Source: Lactobacillus sp.
GTDB lineage: Bacteria > Bacillota > Bacilli > Lactobacillales > Lactobacillaceae
Assembly (NCBI GenBank): GCA_003482405.1
Contig: DMZB01000011.1
Coordinates: 1-7,668 of the forward strand
Length of the DNA stretch: 7,668 nt
Direction: 5' to 3'
Both the position numbers and the translations under genes were made by a program. Position 1 is the stretch's first letter, and every line of letters begins with the position of its first letter. Positions 1 through 7,281 of this stretch are shown in pieces. Under the pieces are notes generated by a model that saw only the letters and a program-made list of their open reading frames with translations, was not told the origin of the DNA and did not search any database.

Positions 1-629
1 ATGATGAACTTGCTGATTTGATGATGGTTGCTGCCTCTGAAGTACAAGATTATATTGCCCGAATCACTCAGAAGGCCCGTGCTGCAGGTATTCATTTACT
101 AGTTGCCACTCAGCGTCCATCCGTTGACGTTGTGACGGGAACCATCAAAAATAATATTCCAACTCGAGTGGCATTTATGGTCTCAAGTCAGATTGACTCA
201 AGGACGATTTTAGATACGTCTGGTGCCGAACGACTGTTAGGTCGCGGTGATATGCTGTATCTTGGAAATGGGAAGAGTCAGCCGATCCGTTTGCAGGGAA
301 CATTTGTGGATGATGAAATTGATACGGTTACCGATTTCGTACGTGAACAGATGGCACCGCACTATGCATTTGAACCGAAACAGTTGTTAGCGACTGAAAT
401 TGCAGCTGAAGACCAGGACGACTTATGGCCAGACGTACTCAGTTACGTTGCAAATGAAAAAACAGTTTCAACCTCTAAATTGCAGCGTGTTTTTTCAATC
501 GGATACAATCGTGCGGCCAATTTAGTCGATCAATTAGAGAGTCACGGCTACGTTTCTGCACAACAGGGTTCCAAACCAAGGGAAGTTTTCCTCACGCCCG
601 ATAAACTACAAAAGAGTGATGAAGATTAG
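1..629 (+). CDS. ftsK: FtsK/SpoIIIE-family DNA translocase, C-terminal part (5' end outside window)
   Basis: This is the 3' end of a septal DNA-pumping ATPase that moves chromosomal DNA through the closing division septum. The frame is open from base 3, so the gene begins before the window and 208 residues are visible. The first visible residues, DELADLMMVA, are the Walker B region of the RecA-like motor. They are followed by the family-typical stretches ARITQKARAAGIHLL, ATQRPSVDVVTG and LLGRGDMLYL. Residues about 140-200 (DDLWPDVLSYV through REVFLTPDK) look like the gamma winged-helix domain that reads skewed orienting sequences on the chromosome. The Walker A motif and any N-terminal membrane segments are off the edge, so a membrane-anchored FtsK/SpoIIIE cannot be told from a soluble SftA-like form. 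The gene ends with TAG, and murC follows 105 bp later in the same direction. Confidence 0.95.
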   Translation, partial: DELADLMMVAASEVQDYIARITQKARAAGIHLLVATQRPSVDVVTGTIKNNIPTRVAFMVSSQIDSRTILDTSGAERLLGRGDMLYLGNGKSQPIRLQGTFVDDEIDTVTDFVREQMAPHYAFEPKQLLATEIAAEDQDDLWPDVLSYVANEKTVSTSKLQRVFSIGYNRAANLVDQLESHGYVSAQQGSKPREVFLTPDKLQKSDED

Positions 630-648
630 GTTAAGCCTGTAAAGAACC

Positions 649-678
649 TTGATTGTTAACGGTTAATATTGGTACATT
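649..678 (+). promoter_or_regulatory. Putative sigma-A promoter for murC
   Basis: A -35-like TTGATT (649-654) is followed by an 18-bp spacer and a -10-like TACATT (673-678). The -10 is preceded by TGG, which makes the TGn extended -10 found in many Gram-positive promoters. The predicted transcript would carry a leader of about 50 nt before murC. No terminator hairpin is visible between ftsK and murC, so murC may also be read from upstream. This is assigned by motif only. Confidence 0.45.
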
Positions 679-734
679 AGATTTGATCATCTACAAAATA
701 AATTGAGTTTGTAATATTAAGGAGCTCATCATTC

Positions 735-2069
735 ATGGATAACACAGATACAACTTATTATTTTGTTGGCATTAAGGGGTCAGGAATGGCCTCGTTGGCG
801 TTGATTTTGCACGATCGTGGCGATCGCGTCGAGGGATCAGACATTGAACAGTACACGTTCACACAGCGTCCCTTAGAACAAGCGGGCATTAAAATTTATC
901 CATTCGACCCGGATAACTTACACGCGGGTTTGACTGTGATTGCTGGGAATGCTTTTCCTGATACGCACCCGGAAATCGTTCGTGCCAAGGAACTGGGTCT
1001 AACGGTCATCCGTTATCATGAATTCTTGGGACAGCTGATGAAGGGATACACGAGTATTGGCATTGCGGGTGCACATGGTAAGACTAGTACAACAGGATTG
1101 CTATCTCATGTTCTTAGTGGAATTGCTCCGACGAGCTATTTAATTGGTGATGGGACTGGGAAAGGAACCCCTAATTCACGGTTCTTTGTTTTTGAAGCTG
1201 ACGAATATCGTCGTCATTTTTTGGCTTACCATCCTGACTATGCCATCATGACTAACATTGATTTTGATCATCCTGATTACTACAAAGGCATCGATGACGT
1301 GTACGATGCGTTCGAAACCTTTGCTGGGCAGGTTGGCAAGGCCATCTTTGCGTGGGGTGATGATCCTGAATTACGTAAGCTAACCGCTAAGGTACCTGTC
1401 TACTATTATGGTGTTGGCGACAAGGACGACATCCAGGCACGTAATGTTAAACGGACCACAAAGGGTTCTAATTTCGATGTTTACATTCACGACGAATTCA
1501 TCGGAAATTTTGAAATTCAGTTATTTGGTGAGCATAACGTTTTGAATAGTCTGGCGGTTATTGCCGTGGCTCATTTTGAAAAAGTTGACATGGATGATTT
1601 GCGCAAGGAATTATTATCGTTCCAGGGTGTCAAACGACGCTTCTCAGAACGGAAAGTCGCCGACATGACGATCATTGATGATTACGCGCACCACCCGTCA
1701 GAGATCAAGGCGACCATTGACGCCGCTCGTCAAAAATATCCTGACAAACAGTTAATTGCTGTATTCCAGCCACATACGTTCAGTCGGACGATTGCGTTGA
1801 TGGACGATTTTGCCAAGAGCTTAAATTTGGCCGACAAAGTTTATTTGACGAACATTTTTGGGTCAGCTCGTGAAAAAACGGGTGATGTTTCCAGTGCCGA
1901 TTTGGGCGCCAAAATTACTAAGGGTGGAGAAGTTTTGACGTTAAACAACATGTCACCGCTGCTGGATTATCACAATGCCGTTGTCATCTTTATGGGTGCT
2001 GGTGATGTTCAAAAGTATGAACGTGAATACGAAACGTTATTGAGTAATTCGAGTCTAAATAACGGTTAA
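735..2069 (+). CDS. murC: UDP-N-acetylmuramate--L-alanine ligase
   Basis: MurC is a cytoplasmic ATP-dependent ligase that adds L-alanine to UDP-N-acetylmuramate, the first amino-acid addition of peptidoglycan precursor synthesis. The 444-residue protein has the usual full length. It shows the N-terminal UDP-binding glycine motif GIKGSGM (12-18), the ATP-binding P-loop [12 protein letters not shown] (109-120), and the Firmicute-type central motif EADEYRRHF (154-162) followed by [11 protein letters not shown]. The C-terminal Mur-ligase motif DDYAHHPSE (315-323) is followed by FQPHTFSRT. The ATG at 735 is supported by AAGGAG at 719-724, 10 nt upstream, and by the glycine motif lying close to the N-terminus as in the family. 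The gene follows an FtsK-family gene, an association I recall from other Firmicutes. It ends at a hairpin shared with the convergent transporter gene. Nothing is missing or unusual. Confidence 0.97.
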   Translation: MDNTDTTYYFVGIKGSGMASLALILHDRGDRVEGSDIEQYTFTQRPLEQAGIKIYPFDPDNLHAGLTVIAGNAFPDTHPEIVRAKELGLTVIRYHEFLGQLMKGYTSIGIAGAHGKTSTTGLLSHVLSGIAPTSYLIGDGTGKGTPNSRFFVFEADEYRRHFLAYHPDYAIMTNIDFDHPDYYKGIDDVYDAFETFAGQVGKAIFAWGDDPELRKLTAKVPVYYYGVGDKDDIQARNVKRTTKGSNFDVYIHDEFIGNFEIQLFGEHNVLNSLAVIAVAHFEKVDMDDLRKELLSFQGVKRRFSERKVADMTIIDDYAHHPSEIKATIDAARQKYPDKQLIAVFQPHTFSRTIALMDDFAKSLNLADKVYLTNIFGSAREKTGDVSSADLGAKITKGGEVLTLNNMSPLLDYHNAVVIFMGAGDVQKYEREYETLLSNSSLNNG

Positions 2070-2091
2070 TTAATAAATTATGACTTAATAC

Positions 2092-2142
2092 AAACGACGT
2101 ATCTACGAGCAAGCAATTGCCCATGGATACGTCGTTTTACTT
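2092..2142 (+). terminator. Probable intrinsic terminator after murC, possibly bidirectional
   Basis: A perfect 12-bp inverted repeat, AAACGACGTATC (2092-2103) and GATACGTCGTTT (2126-2137), encloses a 22-nt loop and is followed by TTTTAC then TTTT. It starts 22 bp after the murC stop. The loop itself contains the 8-bp palindrome GCAATTGC (2113-2120). Read on the minus strand, the same stem is followed by a weaker T-rich run (TTTGTATT), so it may also end the convergent transporter transcript. The loop is longer than in most intrinsic terminators. Confidence 0.7.
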
Positions 2143-2198
2143 TTGGTATTAAAGGATTTTTAGTACGGCATAATTTGCCCAGAGAGCAGATTACTAAA

Positions 2199-3395
2199 TC
2201 AGGACTTTAGATCCGCCTTTGTGGATCGACTGAATCTTAGCAGGAATAAACCGAGTGCTTCAAAAATTGCAATCAGAATAATCATTGGGAAGGCCGTTTG
2301 TGAACCAAACAGGCCAACAAGAGGCGATGCCACGCCACCTACCAGTTGCGAGAGCGTACCCAAGATGGCTGAGGCCGTTCCGATATTCTTAGTTGTACTT
2401 TCCATCGCAATCGCGGTGGTAATCGTGCTGTTAAAACCAACTGAGGAAACGACAAACCAAAGCGCAATGGTAAACAACCAGAGATTGTTGATTGTCAGTG
2501 CGTTAAGGGCCAACACCAGACAGCCTAACAAAGGAATCAGAAAGCCGACCAGAGCAATTTGGTGTTCATTTAAAAATTCAGAGGCACGGCCGACGATTTT
2601 GCTTCCAAGTGCGATACCCAAGCCGTTAACGGCGTATATGATACTGAAACCAGTCGTGCTAAGGTGATACTCTTGCTGGAAAATAAACGAGGAATCTGCG
2701 ATGTAAGTAAACAGTGCGCCGTAAACAAGCGCGAGTAAGCTTGCATTCAACATAAAGCGGCCATTTTTAAATACAGATTTGAAATCAAGCTTTTCGACGT
2801 TCTTGCCAATGTTTGTTGCCGTTTCAGGCAGACCAAACGCACTGGCAACAATGAGTCCAATGCCGACCAAGGTCAAAGTCACAAATACGGACTCCCACGG
2901 GAAAAAGCTGACCAAAATAGCGCCCAAGATCGGTGCAATAACTGGGAAAATGCCGTTGATAGACATCAACGTGGCATAAAAAGTCGTTAAACGATGTCCA
3001 GAAAAGAGGTCTCTTGCGACAGCACGTGACAGGACTTGACCGGCTGCACCTGCAAGGCCCTGAATCACACGCAAAACTAAAAAGACGACAATGTTGTGCA
3101 CAAAAATCAACGCAGCCGAAGTTAGCGTAAAGACGACCAAACCGGTCAATAAAGGTTTTCGACGGCCAACCCGATCGCTCCATGGACCGATGATCAATTG
3201 ACCGATTGCCATTCCAATCAGACAAGCGCTGATACTGGCTTGTACAGCTGCTGAACTTGTATGAAAGCTGGCCTGCAATTGTGGCAGAGCAGGTAAGTAC
3301 ATATCCAATGACAATGGTCCAAAGGCGGATAGTGTGCCTAACAATAGGGTTAAAAACAAACTGGGCTTGACAGTTTGTTGATTTTCGACTGGCAT
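2199..3395 (-). CDS. Bcr/CflA-family drug-resistance MFS transporter
   Basis: This is a predicted proton-driven efflux permease of the major facilitator superfamily, drug:H+ antiporter 12-helix type, in the cytoplasmic membrane. From the chosen start the protein has 398 residues, the usual length. The Bcr/CflA signature LDMYLPALPQL lies at 30-40 in the first helix region. MFS motif A, GQLIIGPWSDRVGRRK (65-80), is in the helix 2-3 loop, and RVIQGLAGAAGQVLSRAVARDL (109-130) corresponds to motif B. INGIFPVIAPILGAIL in helix 5 is the antiporter motif C. Hydrophobic stretches to the C-terminus fit 12 helices. A frame-open ATG at 3434 would add 13 residues, but it falls inside the predicted -10 box and lacks a ribosome site. 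The ATG at 3395 has AAAGGAG 5 nt upstream. The gene stands alone, convergent with murC and divergent from the BI-1 gene, with no adjacent regulator. The substrate (drug, amino acid derivative or other) cannot be read from sequence. Confidence 0.92.
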   Translation of the reverse strand: MPVENQQTVKPSLFLTLLLGTLSAFGPLSLDMYLPALPQLQASFHTSSAAVQASISACLIGMAIGQLIIGPWSDRVGRRKPLLTGLVVFTLTSAALIFVHNIVVFLVLRVIQGLAGAAGQVLSRAVARDLFSGHRLTTFYATLMSINGIFPVIAPILGAILVSFFPWESVFVTLTLVGIGLIVASAFGLPETATNIGKNVEKLDFKSVFKNGRFMLNASLLALVYGALFTYIADSSFIFQQEYHLSTTGFSIIYAVNGLGIALGSKIVGRASEFLNEHQIALVGFLIPLLGCLVLALNALTINNLWLFTIALWFVVSSVGFNSTITTAIAMESTTKNIGTASAILGTLSQLVGGVASPLVGLFGSQTAFPMIILIAIFEALGLFLLRFSRSTKADLKS

Positions 3396-3400
3396 AAAGG

Positions 3401-3407
3401 CTCCTTT
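3401..3407 (-). promoter_or_regulatory. Ribosome binding site fixing the MFS transporter start
   Basis: The minus strand reads AAAGGAG, then CCTTT, then ATG at 3395. This near-perfect Shine-Dalgarno sequence at 5-nt spacing supports the internal methionine, giving an N-terminus of MPVENQQ, over the in-frame ATG 39 bp upstream. Confidence 0.85.
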
Positions 3408-3429
3408 GTTTGATGATAATGTAAGGTAG

Positions 3430-3457
3430 ACCATAAGTTTAAGCGTCTTACTGTCAA
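3430..3457 (-). promoter_or_regulatory. Putative promoter of the MFS transporter gene
   Basis: On the minus strand a consensus -35 box TTGACA (3457-3452) is separated by 16 bp from TATGGT (3435-3430), a 4-of-6 match to the -10 consensus. The implied start near 3423 gives a leader of about 28 nt, consistent with the ATG at 3395. The consensus -35 is the strongest single element; the -10 is mediocre. Confidence 0.55.
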
Positions 3458-3481
3458 AAAACTAGGGTTAAGAAAACTTAT
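3433..3481. promoter_or_regulatory. Inverted-repeat cluster over the transporter promoter, candidate operator
   Basis: An 8-bp perfect inverted repeat, ATAAGTTT (3433-3440) and AAACTTAT (3474-3481), brackets the -35 box. Two smaller dyads share its half-site: TAAG-cgt-CTTA (3440-3450), lying in the promoter spacer, and TAAG-aaaa-CTTA (3469-3480). Their centres are about 30 bp apart, close to three helical turns. Such placement is what a repressor operator would show, but the sequence is AT-rich, the half-sites are short, and no regulator gene is next to it. Confidence 0.3.
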
Positions 3482-3523
3482 CTATAAGGAATTCTAAAGT
3501 TGCCTGTTGAGTGGGGTAAATAC

Positions 3524-3551
3524 TTGCGTGTTTGGCTCAATCTGTTAAAAT
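3524..3551 (+). promoter_or_regulatory. Putative promoter of the BI-1 family gene
   Basis: TTGCGT (3524-3529), a 16-bp spacer and TAAAAT (3546-3551) form the candidate. TGT directly before the -10 gives an extended TGn element. The predicted leader is about 65 nt. Together with the strong terminator after the gene, this suggests a single-gene transcript. The rest of the 3552-3623 leader is AT-rich and shows no clear riboswitch or attenuator fold. Confidence 0.55.
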
Positions 3552-3623
3552 ACATCTTGAACATGAATTAGTCAGTATTTGTCAAACAACAGTTGAAAAA
3601 TATTTTTGAAATGAGGGATTTTT

Positions 3624-4343
3624 GTGAATAACAATGAGTATCAACAACCTCGTCGAGAGGTGAACACCCAGGCATCTGGGCTCTCGGCGTTCATGAGCAA
3701 AGTGTTCGGCTATATGGGTGGCGCGGTGCTAATTTCAGCCATTGTGGCTGTGTTGGCCGGTGTCGTTTTCCAACAACAGTATTTTAGTTTTATTGCAGCT
3801 AATCGTTGGTTTCCAATTGTGTTAGTTGTTGCAGAATTCGGACTGGTTATCGGCACGAGTTTTAAGGCTAATTGAAGTGCGGCAGCAGGTTTAACCATGT
3901 TGTTTGGCTTTGCAGCCATTAATGGTTTAATGCTGTCAAGCATTTTCCTACAATATGCAAGTGCGACGATTTTCTCAGCCTTCTTTGCTTCTGCGGCAAT
4001 CTTTGGTGGCATGTCCTTTTATGGCGCGACAACACACCGCGACCTCACAAAAATAGGGACGCAGGCGATGTTTGCCCTGTTCGGAATTTTAATTGTCAGT
4101 TTGATTAATATCTTCTTACGTTCATCATTTATTAGCTTTATCTTTAGCTTTGTCATTGTGGCCATCTTCGTTGTTTTAACAGCGTGGGACACACAACGGA
4201 TGCGTAAGATTTATGAACAGTATGGCAACCAAATTTCGTTAAGTGGTTTAGCTGTTCAAGGAGCATTCCAACTGTACTTGGACTTCATCAACATTTTCAT
4301 CTATATCCTGCAGATCTTCGGATATGGTGGCAATCGGAATTAA
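3624..4343 (+). pseudogene. Bax inhibitor-1 (BI-1/TMBIM, YetJ-like) membrane protein, interrupted by an in-frame TGA
   Basis: The frame encodes a seven-helix integral membrane protein of the BI-1 family, whose bacterial members include the pH-gated calcium-leak protein YetJ. Without the stop it would be 239 codons, the normal family length. Translation begins at GTG 3624 with GAGGG at 3613-3617, 6 nt upstream. Codons 1-83 carry a polar N-terminus, helix 1 (about 30-50) and helix 2 (about 62-80). Codon 84 is TGA. The same frame then stays open for 155 codons, with helices near 89-110, 114-133, 145-165, 169-187 and 211-232. The family landmarks AWDTQRM (Asp 189) and LYLDFINIF (Asp 220) lie beyond the stop; these aspartates correspond to the di-aspartyl pH sensor. 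As written, translation would yield a two-helix fragment. Restart at ATG 3897 would give a 148-residue piece lacking helices 1-2, with only a weak AGG ahead of it. The gene is either recently inactivated or the stop is a sequencing error. Family assignment is firm; functional state is uncertain. Confidence 0.88.
3873..3875 (+). other. Premature TGA codon within the BI-1 family gene
   Basis: The frame reads SFKAN, then TGA, then SAAAGLTML. The two parts are in the same frame with no insertion or deletion, so one base substitution explains it. Single changes that would restore a sense codon include CGA or AGA (Arg), TGG (Trp), GGA (Gly) and TCA (Ser). The site lies in the short loop between helices 2 and 3, where a polar or basic residue would fit; that choice is inference. 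Confidence 0.9.
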
Positions 4344-4399
4344 GCACATGCTCCATGACTAAACTCATGCTAAATGAACTAAATTAAAAGTGATTAGAC

Positions 4400-4437
4400 C
4401 TGGTCGGTAGCTACTTACGCTATCGACCAGTTTTTTT
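4400..4437 (+). terminator. Strong intrinsic terminator after the BI-1 family gene
   Basis: CTGGTCGGTAGC (4400-4411) pairs with GCTATCGACCAG (4419-4430) as a 12-bp stem with one G-U pair and a 7-nt loop TACTTAC. Seven T residues follow (4431-4437). It lies 56 bp after the BI-1 stop and before the polA promoter, so it should insulate polA from upstream transcription. The 4344-4399 stretch before it is AT-rich and holds no gene. Confidence 0.92.
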
Positions 4438-4471
4438 GCGGCATGATAAAATAAAATCTATCTGCGCTAAA

Positions 4472-4501
4472 TTGGTGTGACAGCCCGTAATTTGGTAAAA
4501 T
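4472..4501 (+). promoter_or_regulatory. Putative promoter of polA-mutM
   Basis: TTGGTG (4472-4477) and TAAAAT (4496-4501) are separated by 18 bp, and TGG immediately before the -10 makes an extended TGn element. It lies just downstream of the terminator and gives a leader of about 28 nt to the polA ATG. Its position is what an independently transcribed polA unit would need. Confidence 0.6.
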
Positions 4502-4535
4502 AGAACCATTAAAAACATAGAAAGAGACGGCCTTT

Positions 4536-7238
4536 ATGAGTGAACAATTAACGCTATCAACAAATAAAAAACTGCTATTGATCGACGGCAATAGTGTCGC
4601 ATTTCGAGCCTTTTTTGCCTTACATCAACAACTGGATCGGTTCACAAATCATGACGGATTACACACCAATGCCATTTATGCGTTCAAGACGATGCTGGAT
4701 AAAGTGGTTAAAGCAGTTAATCCGGATAAAGCGTTAGTAGCTTTTGATGCTGGTAAAACGACTTTTAGAACAGGCAAGTTTGCAGATTATAAAGGTGGCC
4801 GTTCAAAAACCCCAGAAGAATTGTCCGAACAAATGCCGTATCTGCGTGATCTGTTGACGGGCTACGGGATTAAAAGCTATGAGCTTAAGGATTGGGAAGC
4901 TGACGATATCATTGGCACCATGGCACGCGAAGGTGAACAAGACGGGTATCAAGTCATCATCGTGACCGGTGACCGGGACTTGACTCAGCTGGCAACTGAC
5001 CAAACGACCGTTGCGATTACCCAAAAAGGAGTCAGTGAAATTGAGTATTACACGCCTGCTCACGTGGAAGATAAATATGGGTTAACACCAAAGCAAATCA
5101 TTGATATGAAGGGTCTTACAGGCGACACATCAGACAATTATCCTGGTGTGAACAAAGTCGGTGAAAAAACAGCGATTAAACTACTGACTCAGTTTGAAAG
5201 TGTTGAGGGTGTTTATGAGCATTTGGATGACATCAAACAGAGCAAGATGAAGGATCATCTGATTGAAGATCACGACCAGGCCATTTTGAGCAAAGATTTG
5301 GCCACGATTCGGACCAATGCACCGATTGCCATTCATTTGGACGATATTGATTATAAAGGACCAGATATTGATAAATTAATTGCTTTTTATCAACAAATGG
5401 ATTTTAAAAACTTTTTAAAGCAATTGCAGAATGCAGGGCTATCTCTGGATCTCGGAGACGATGAAACCGAACCGAAGTTAAAACCAGTCTCATGGACTGA
5501 ATTGACGTCACATAATTTGTCGCTGATCAAAAATTTCACCACTGAAGTCAGTTTGATTTTAGAAATGCCTGACGATAATTATCACCTGAGTACGTTTGCC
5601 GGCTTTGTCTTAACCGATGGGAAGCAAACAGTGGTGAGCCGTGAAGTAGATTTGCTACAAACGCCAGCAGTTAAGGCGTTGCTTGAAAATACACAGATTG
5701 AAAAAAATGTCTTCAACGCTAAGGCTCAATACGTTGGACTCCATCGATTAAGCGTCGCTTTGACAGGTGTCGATTTTGACTTATTGCTGGTTTCTTACTT
5801 GCTGGATACTAACGACAATTCAAACGACTTGGGGAGCTTGGCCCAACAACATGGCTATGATCAGGTAGAAACAGATGAAACTGTCTACGGCAAGGGTGCC
5901 AAACGCGGTATTCCAGATGATGATACTAAATTTTTTGATCATCTAACGCGCAAGGCACTTGCGATTCAAAACTTGCATGAAGACTTATTCAAGGAATTGG
6001 ATAAAAATGAACAACGTGATCTGTACGTCAACATTGAACTGCCGTTGACATTTGTGTTGGCTGACATGGAAATTGCCGGTGTGTATGTTGATACGGATCA
6101 ATTGACGAACATGCGAGAAAAGTTCAAGGAACAGCTGTCTACGTTAAAACAGGCAATTTATAACGAAGCTGGCGAAGAATTCAACATTAATTCGACTAAA
6201 CAACTTGGCGAAATTTTGTTTGAAAAAATGAAATTACCTGTTATTAAAAAGACGAAAACGGGTTATTCGACGTCCGTGGATGTTTTGGAACAACTTGCTG
6301 CACAGGCACCAATTGTCGAAAATATTTTGGCTTACCGAGGCTTGTCTAAATTACAGTCGACTTATATCGAAGGATTACTCAAGGTAGTTCACAGTCGCGA
6401 TCACAAAGTTCACACGCGTTATTTACAAACATTGACGCAGACTGGTCGTTTGTCTTCTGTGGATCCTAATTTACAAAATATTCCAATTCAAACACAGCAG
6501 GGACGAGAAATTCGTAAAGCCTTTGTGCCAAGTCATGAAGGCTGGGAGATCTTTTCATCCGATTATTCGCAGGTTGAACTGCGCGTGTTAGCCCACATCA
6601 CCGGGGATGCCAATTTACAGGAAGCGTTTCGTGAGGATGAAGATATCCACGCTGCCACTGCGCGAAGAATCTTTGGTTTAACTTCAAATGACGAAGTGAC
6701 GCCGTTGATGCGTCGCCAAGCCAAGGCGACTAACTTTGGGATCGTCTATGGCATTAGCGATTATGGCCTGTCACAGAACTTAGGCATATCGCGGCCTCAG
6801 GCAAAACAATTTATTGATACTTACTTTCGTGAGTACCCGGATGTTAAAAAATATACCGAGGATATTGTTGAGCAGGCTAAGCAGCAAGGCTATGTAGAAA
6901 CGATTACACATCGGCGTCGATATTTACCTGACATTAATGCAAAGAGCTTTAACCGGCGTTCGTTTGCTGCCAGCACGGCGATGAATACACCAATTCAGGG
7001 ATCAGCAGCGGACATCATTAAAATTGCAATGATCAAAATGCAACGGGCCTTAGTTGATGCCGGTTTAAAAGCGACAATGTTGCTACAAATTCACGATGAA
7101 TTGGTGTTCGAGGCGCCAAAGGAAGAAATTCCTACATTGGAAAAACTAGTTCCGAGCGTTATGGATTCAGCAGTGAAATTAGACATTCCGCTTAAAGTGG
7201 AAAGTGCGCATGGGGCAACTTGGTACGAAGCTAAATAG
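4536..7238 (+). CDS. polA: DNA polymerase I
   Basis: PolA removes RNA primers and fills gaps during lagging-strand maturation and excision repair. The protein has 900 residues, normal to slightly long for the family. The N-terminal 5' nuclease domain (about 12-300) keeps its metal-binding acidic residues: LLLIDGNS (Asp 17), AFDAGK (Asp 71), EADD (121-124), GDRD (Asp 146, 148) and GDTSDN (Asp 197, 200). The central proofreading-exonuclease fold (about 315-490) is present but degenerate. The metal-binding DxE motif is replaced by I341-L-E343, and the next catalytic Asp by Q398 in NAKAQYVGL. The polymerase domain is complete: TGRLSSVDPNLQNIP, motif A DYSQVELR (Asp 676), the O-helix RRQAKATNFGIVYG (Arg 727, Lys 730, Phe 734, Tyr 738) and motif C HDE (853-855). 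The ATG at 4536 has AAAGAGA 8 nt upstream. The gene has its own promoter and is followed closely by mutM, with which it is probably co-transcribed. Confidence 0.98.
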   Translation: MSEQLTLSTNKKLLLIDGNSVAFRAFFALHQQLDRFTNHDGLHTNAIYAFKTMLDKVVKAVNPDKALVAFDAGKTTFRTGKFADYKGGRSKTPEELSEQMPYLRDLLTGYGIKSYELKDWEADDIIGTMAREGEQDGYQVIIVTGDRDLTQLATDQTTVAITQKGVSEIEYYTPAHVEDKYGLTPKQIIDMKGLTGDTSDNYPGVNKVGEKTAIKLLTQFESVEGVYEHLDDIKQSKMKDHLIEDHDQAILSKDLATIRTNAPIAIHLDDIDYKGPDIDKLIAFYQQMDFKNFLKQLQNAGLSLDLGDDETEPKLKPVSWTELTSHNLSLIKNFTTEVSLILEMPDDNYHLSTFAGFVLTDGKQTVVSREVDLLQTPAVKALLENTQIEKNVFNAKAQYVGLHRLSVALTGVDFDLLLVSYLLDTNDNSNDLGSLAQQHGYDQVETDETVYGKGAKRGIPDDDTKFFDHLTRKALAIQNLHEDLFKELDKNEQRDLYVNIELPLTFVLADMEIAGVYVDTDQLTNMREKFKEQLSTLKQAIYNEAGEEFNINSTKQLGEILFEKMKLPVIKKTKTGYSTSVDVLEQLAAQAPIVENILAYRGLSKLQSTYIEGLLKVVHSRDHKVHTRYLQTLTQTGRLSSVDPNLQNIPIQTQQGREIRKAFVPSHEGWEIFSSDYSQVELRVLAHITGDANLQEAFREDEDIHAATARRIFGLTSNDEVTPLMRRQAKATNFGIVYGISDYGLSQNLGISRPQAKQFIDTYFREYPDVKKYTEDIVEQAKQQGYVETITHRRRYLPDINAKSFNRRSFAASTAMNTPIQGSAADIIKIAMIKMQRALVDAGLKATMLLQIHDELVFEAPKEEIPTLEKLVPSVMDSAVKLDIPLKVESAHGATWYEAK

Positions 7239-7281
7239 GCCAAGCGTTGATGCGTGGAAATCAAAAATGGAGGCATGAAAA

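Noticed and set aside
2159..2198. 7-bp inverted repeat TTTAGTA/TACTAAA just after the transporter stop, with an inner GGCA-TAATT-TGCC
   Set aside because: The stem is AT-rich, the loop is 26 nt, and no T-run follows on the minus strand, so it is weaker than the hairpin at 2092-2137 as the transporter terminator.
2221..2667. Plus-strand open frame of 148 codons opposite the transporter gene
   Set aside because: It lies wholly antisense to the well-supported MFS gene, has no recognisable domain and no good ribosome site. The same reasoning removes the frames at 2779-2979, 2824-3225, 3710-4012, 4803-5063 and 7091-7327.
3396..3434. Longer N-terminus for the transporter starting at ATG 3434
   Set aside because: That ATG overlaps the predicted -10 box and has no Shine-Dalgarno sequence, whereas the ATG at 3395 has AAAGGAG at 5 nt.
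3873..3875. TGA read as tryptophan or selenocysteine (recoding) instead of a nonsense mutation
   Set aside because: The other complete genes use TGG for Trp with no internal TGA, and the transporter gene ends at TGA. No selenocysteine-insertion-like stem-loop was evident after the stop, and BI-1 proteins are not known selenoproteins.
4354..4383. Imperfect short direct repeats (CATGACTAAA, CATGCTAAA, GAACTAAA) between the BI-1 stop and its terminator
   Set aside because: The copies are short, degenerate and in AT-rich sequence. They have no CRISPR-like regularity and no plausible role.
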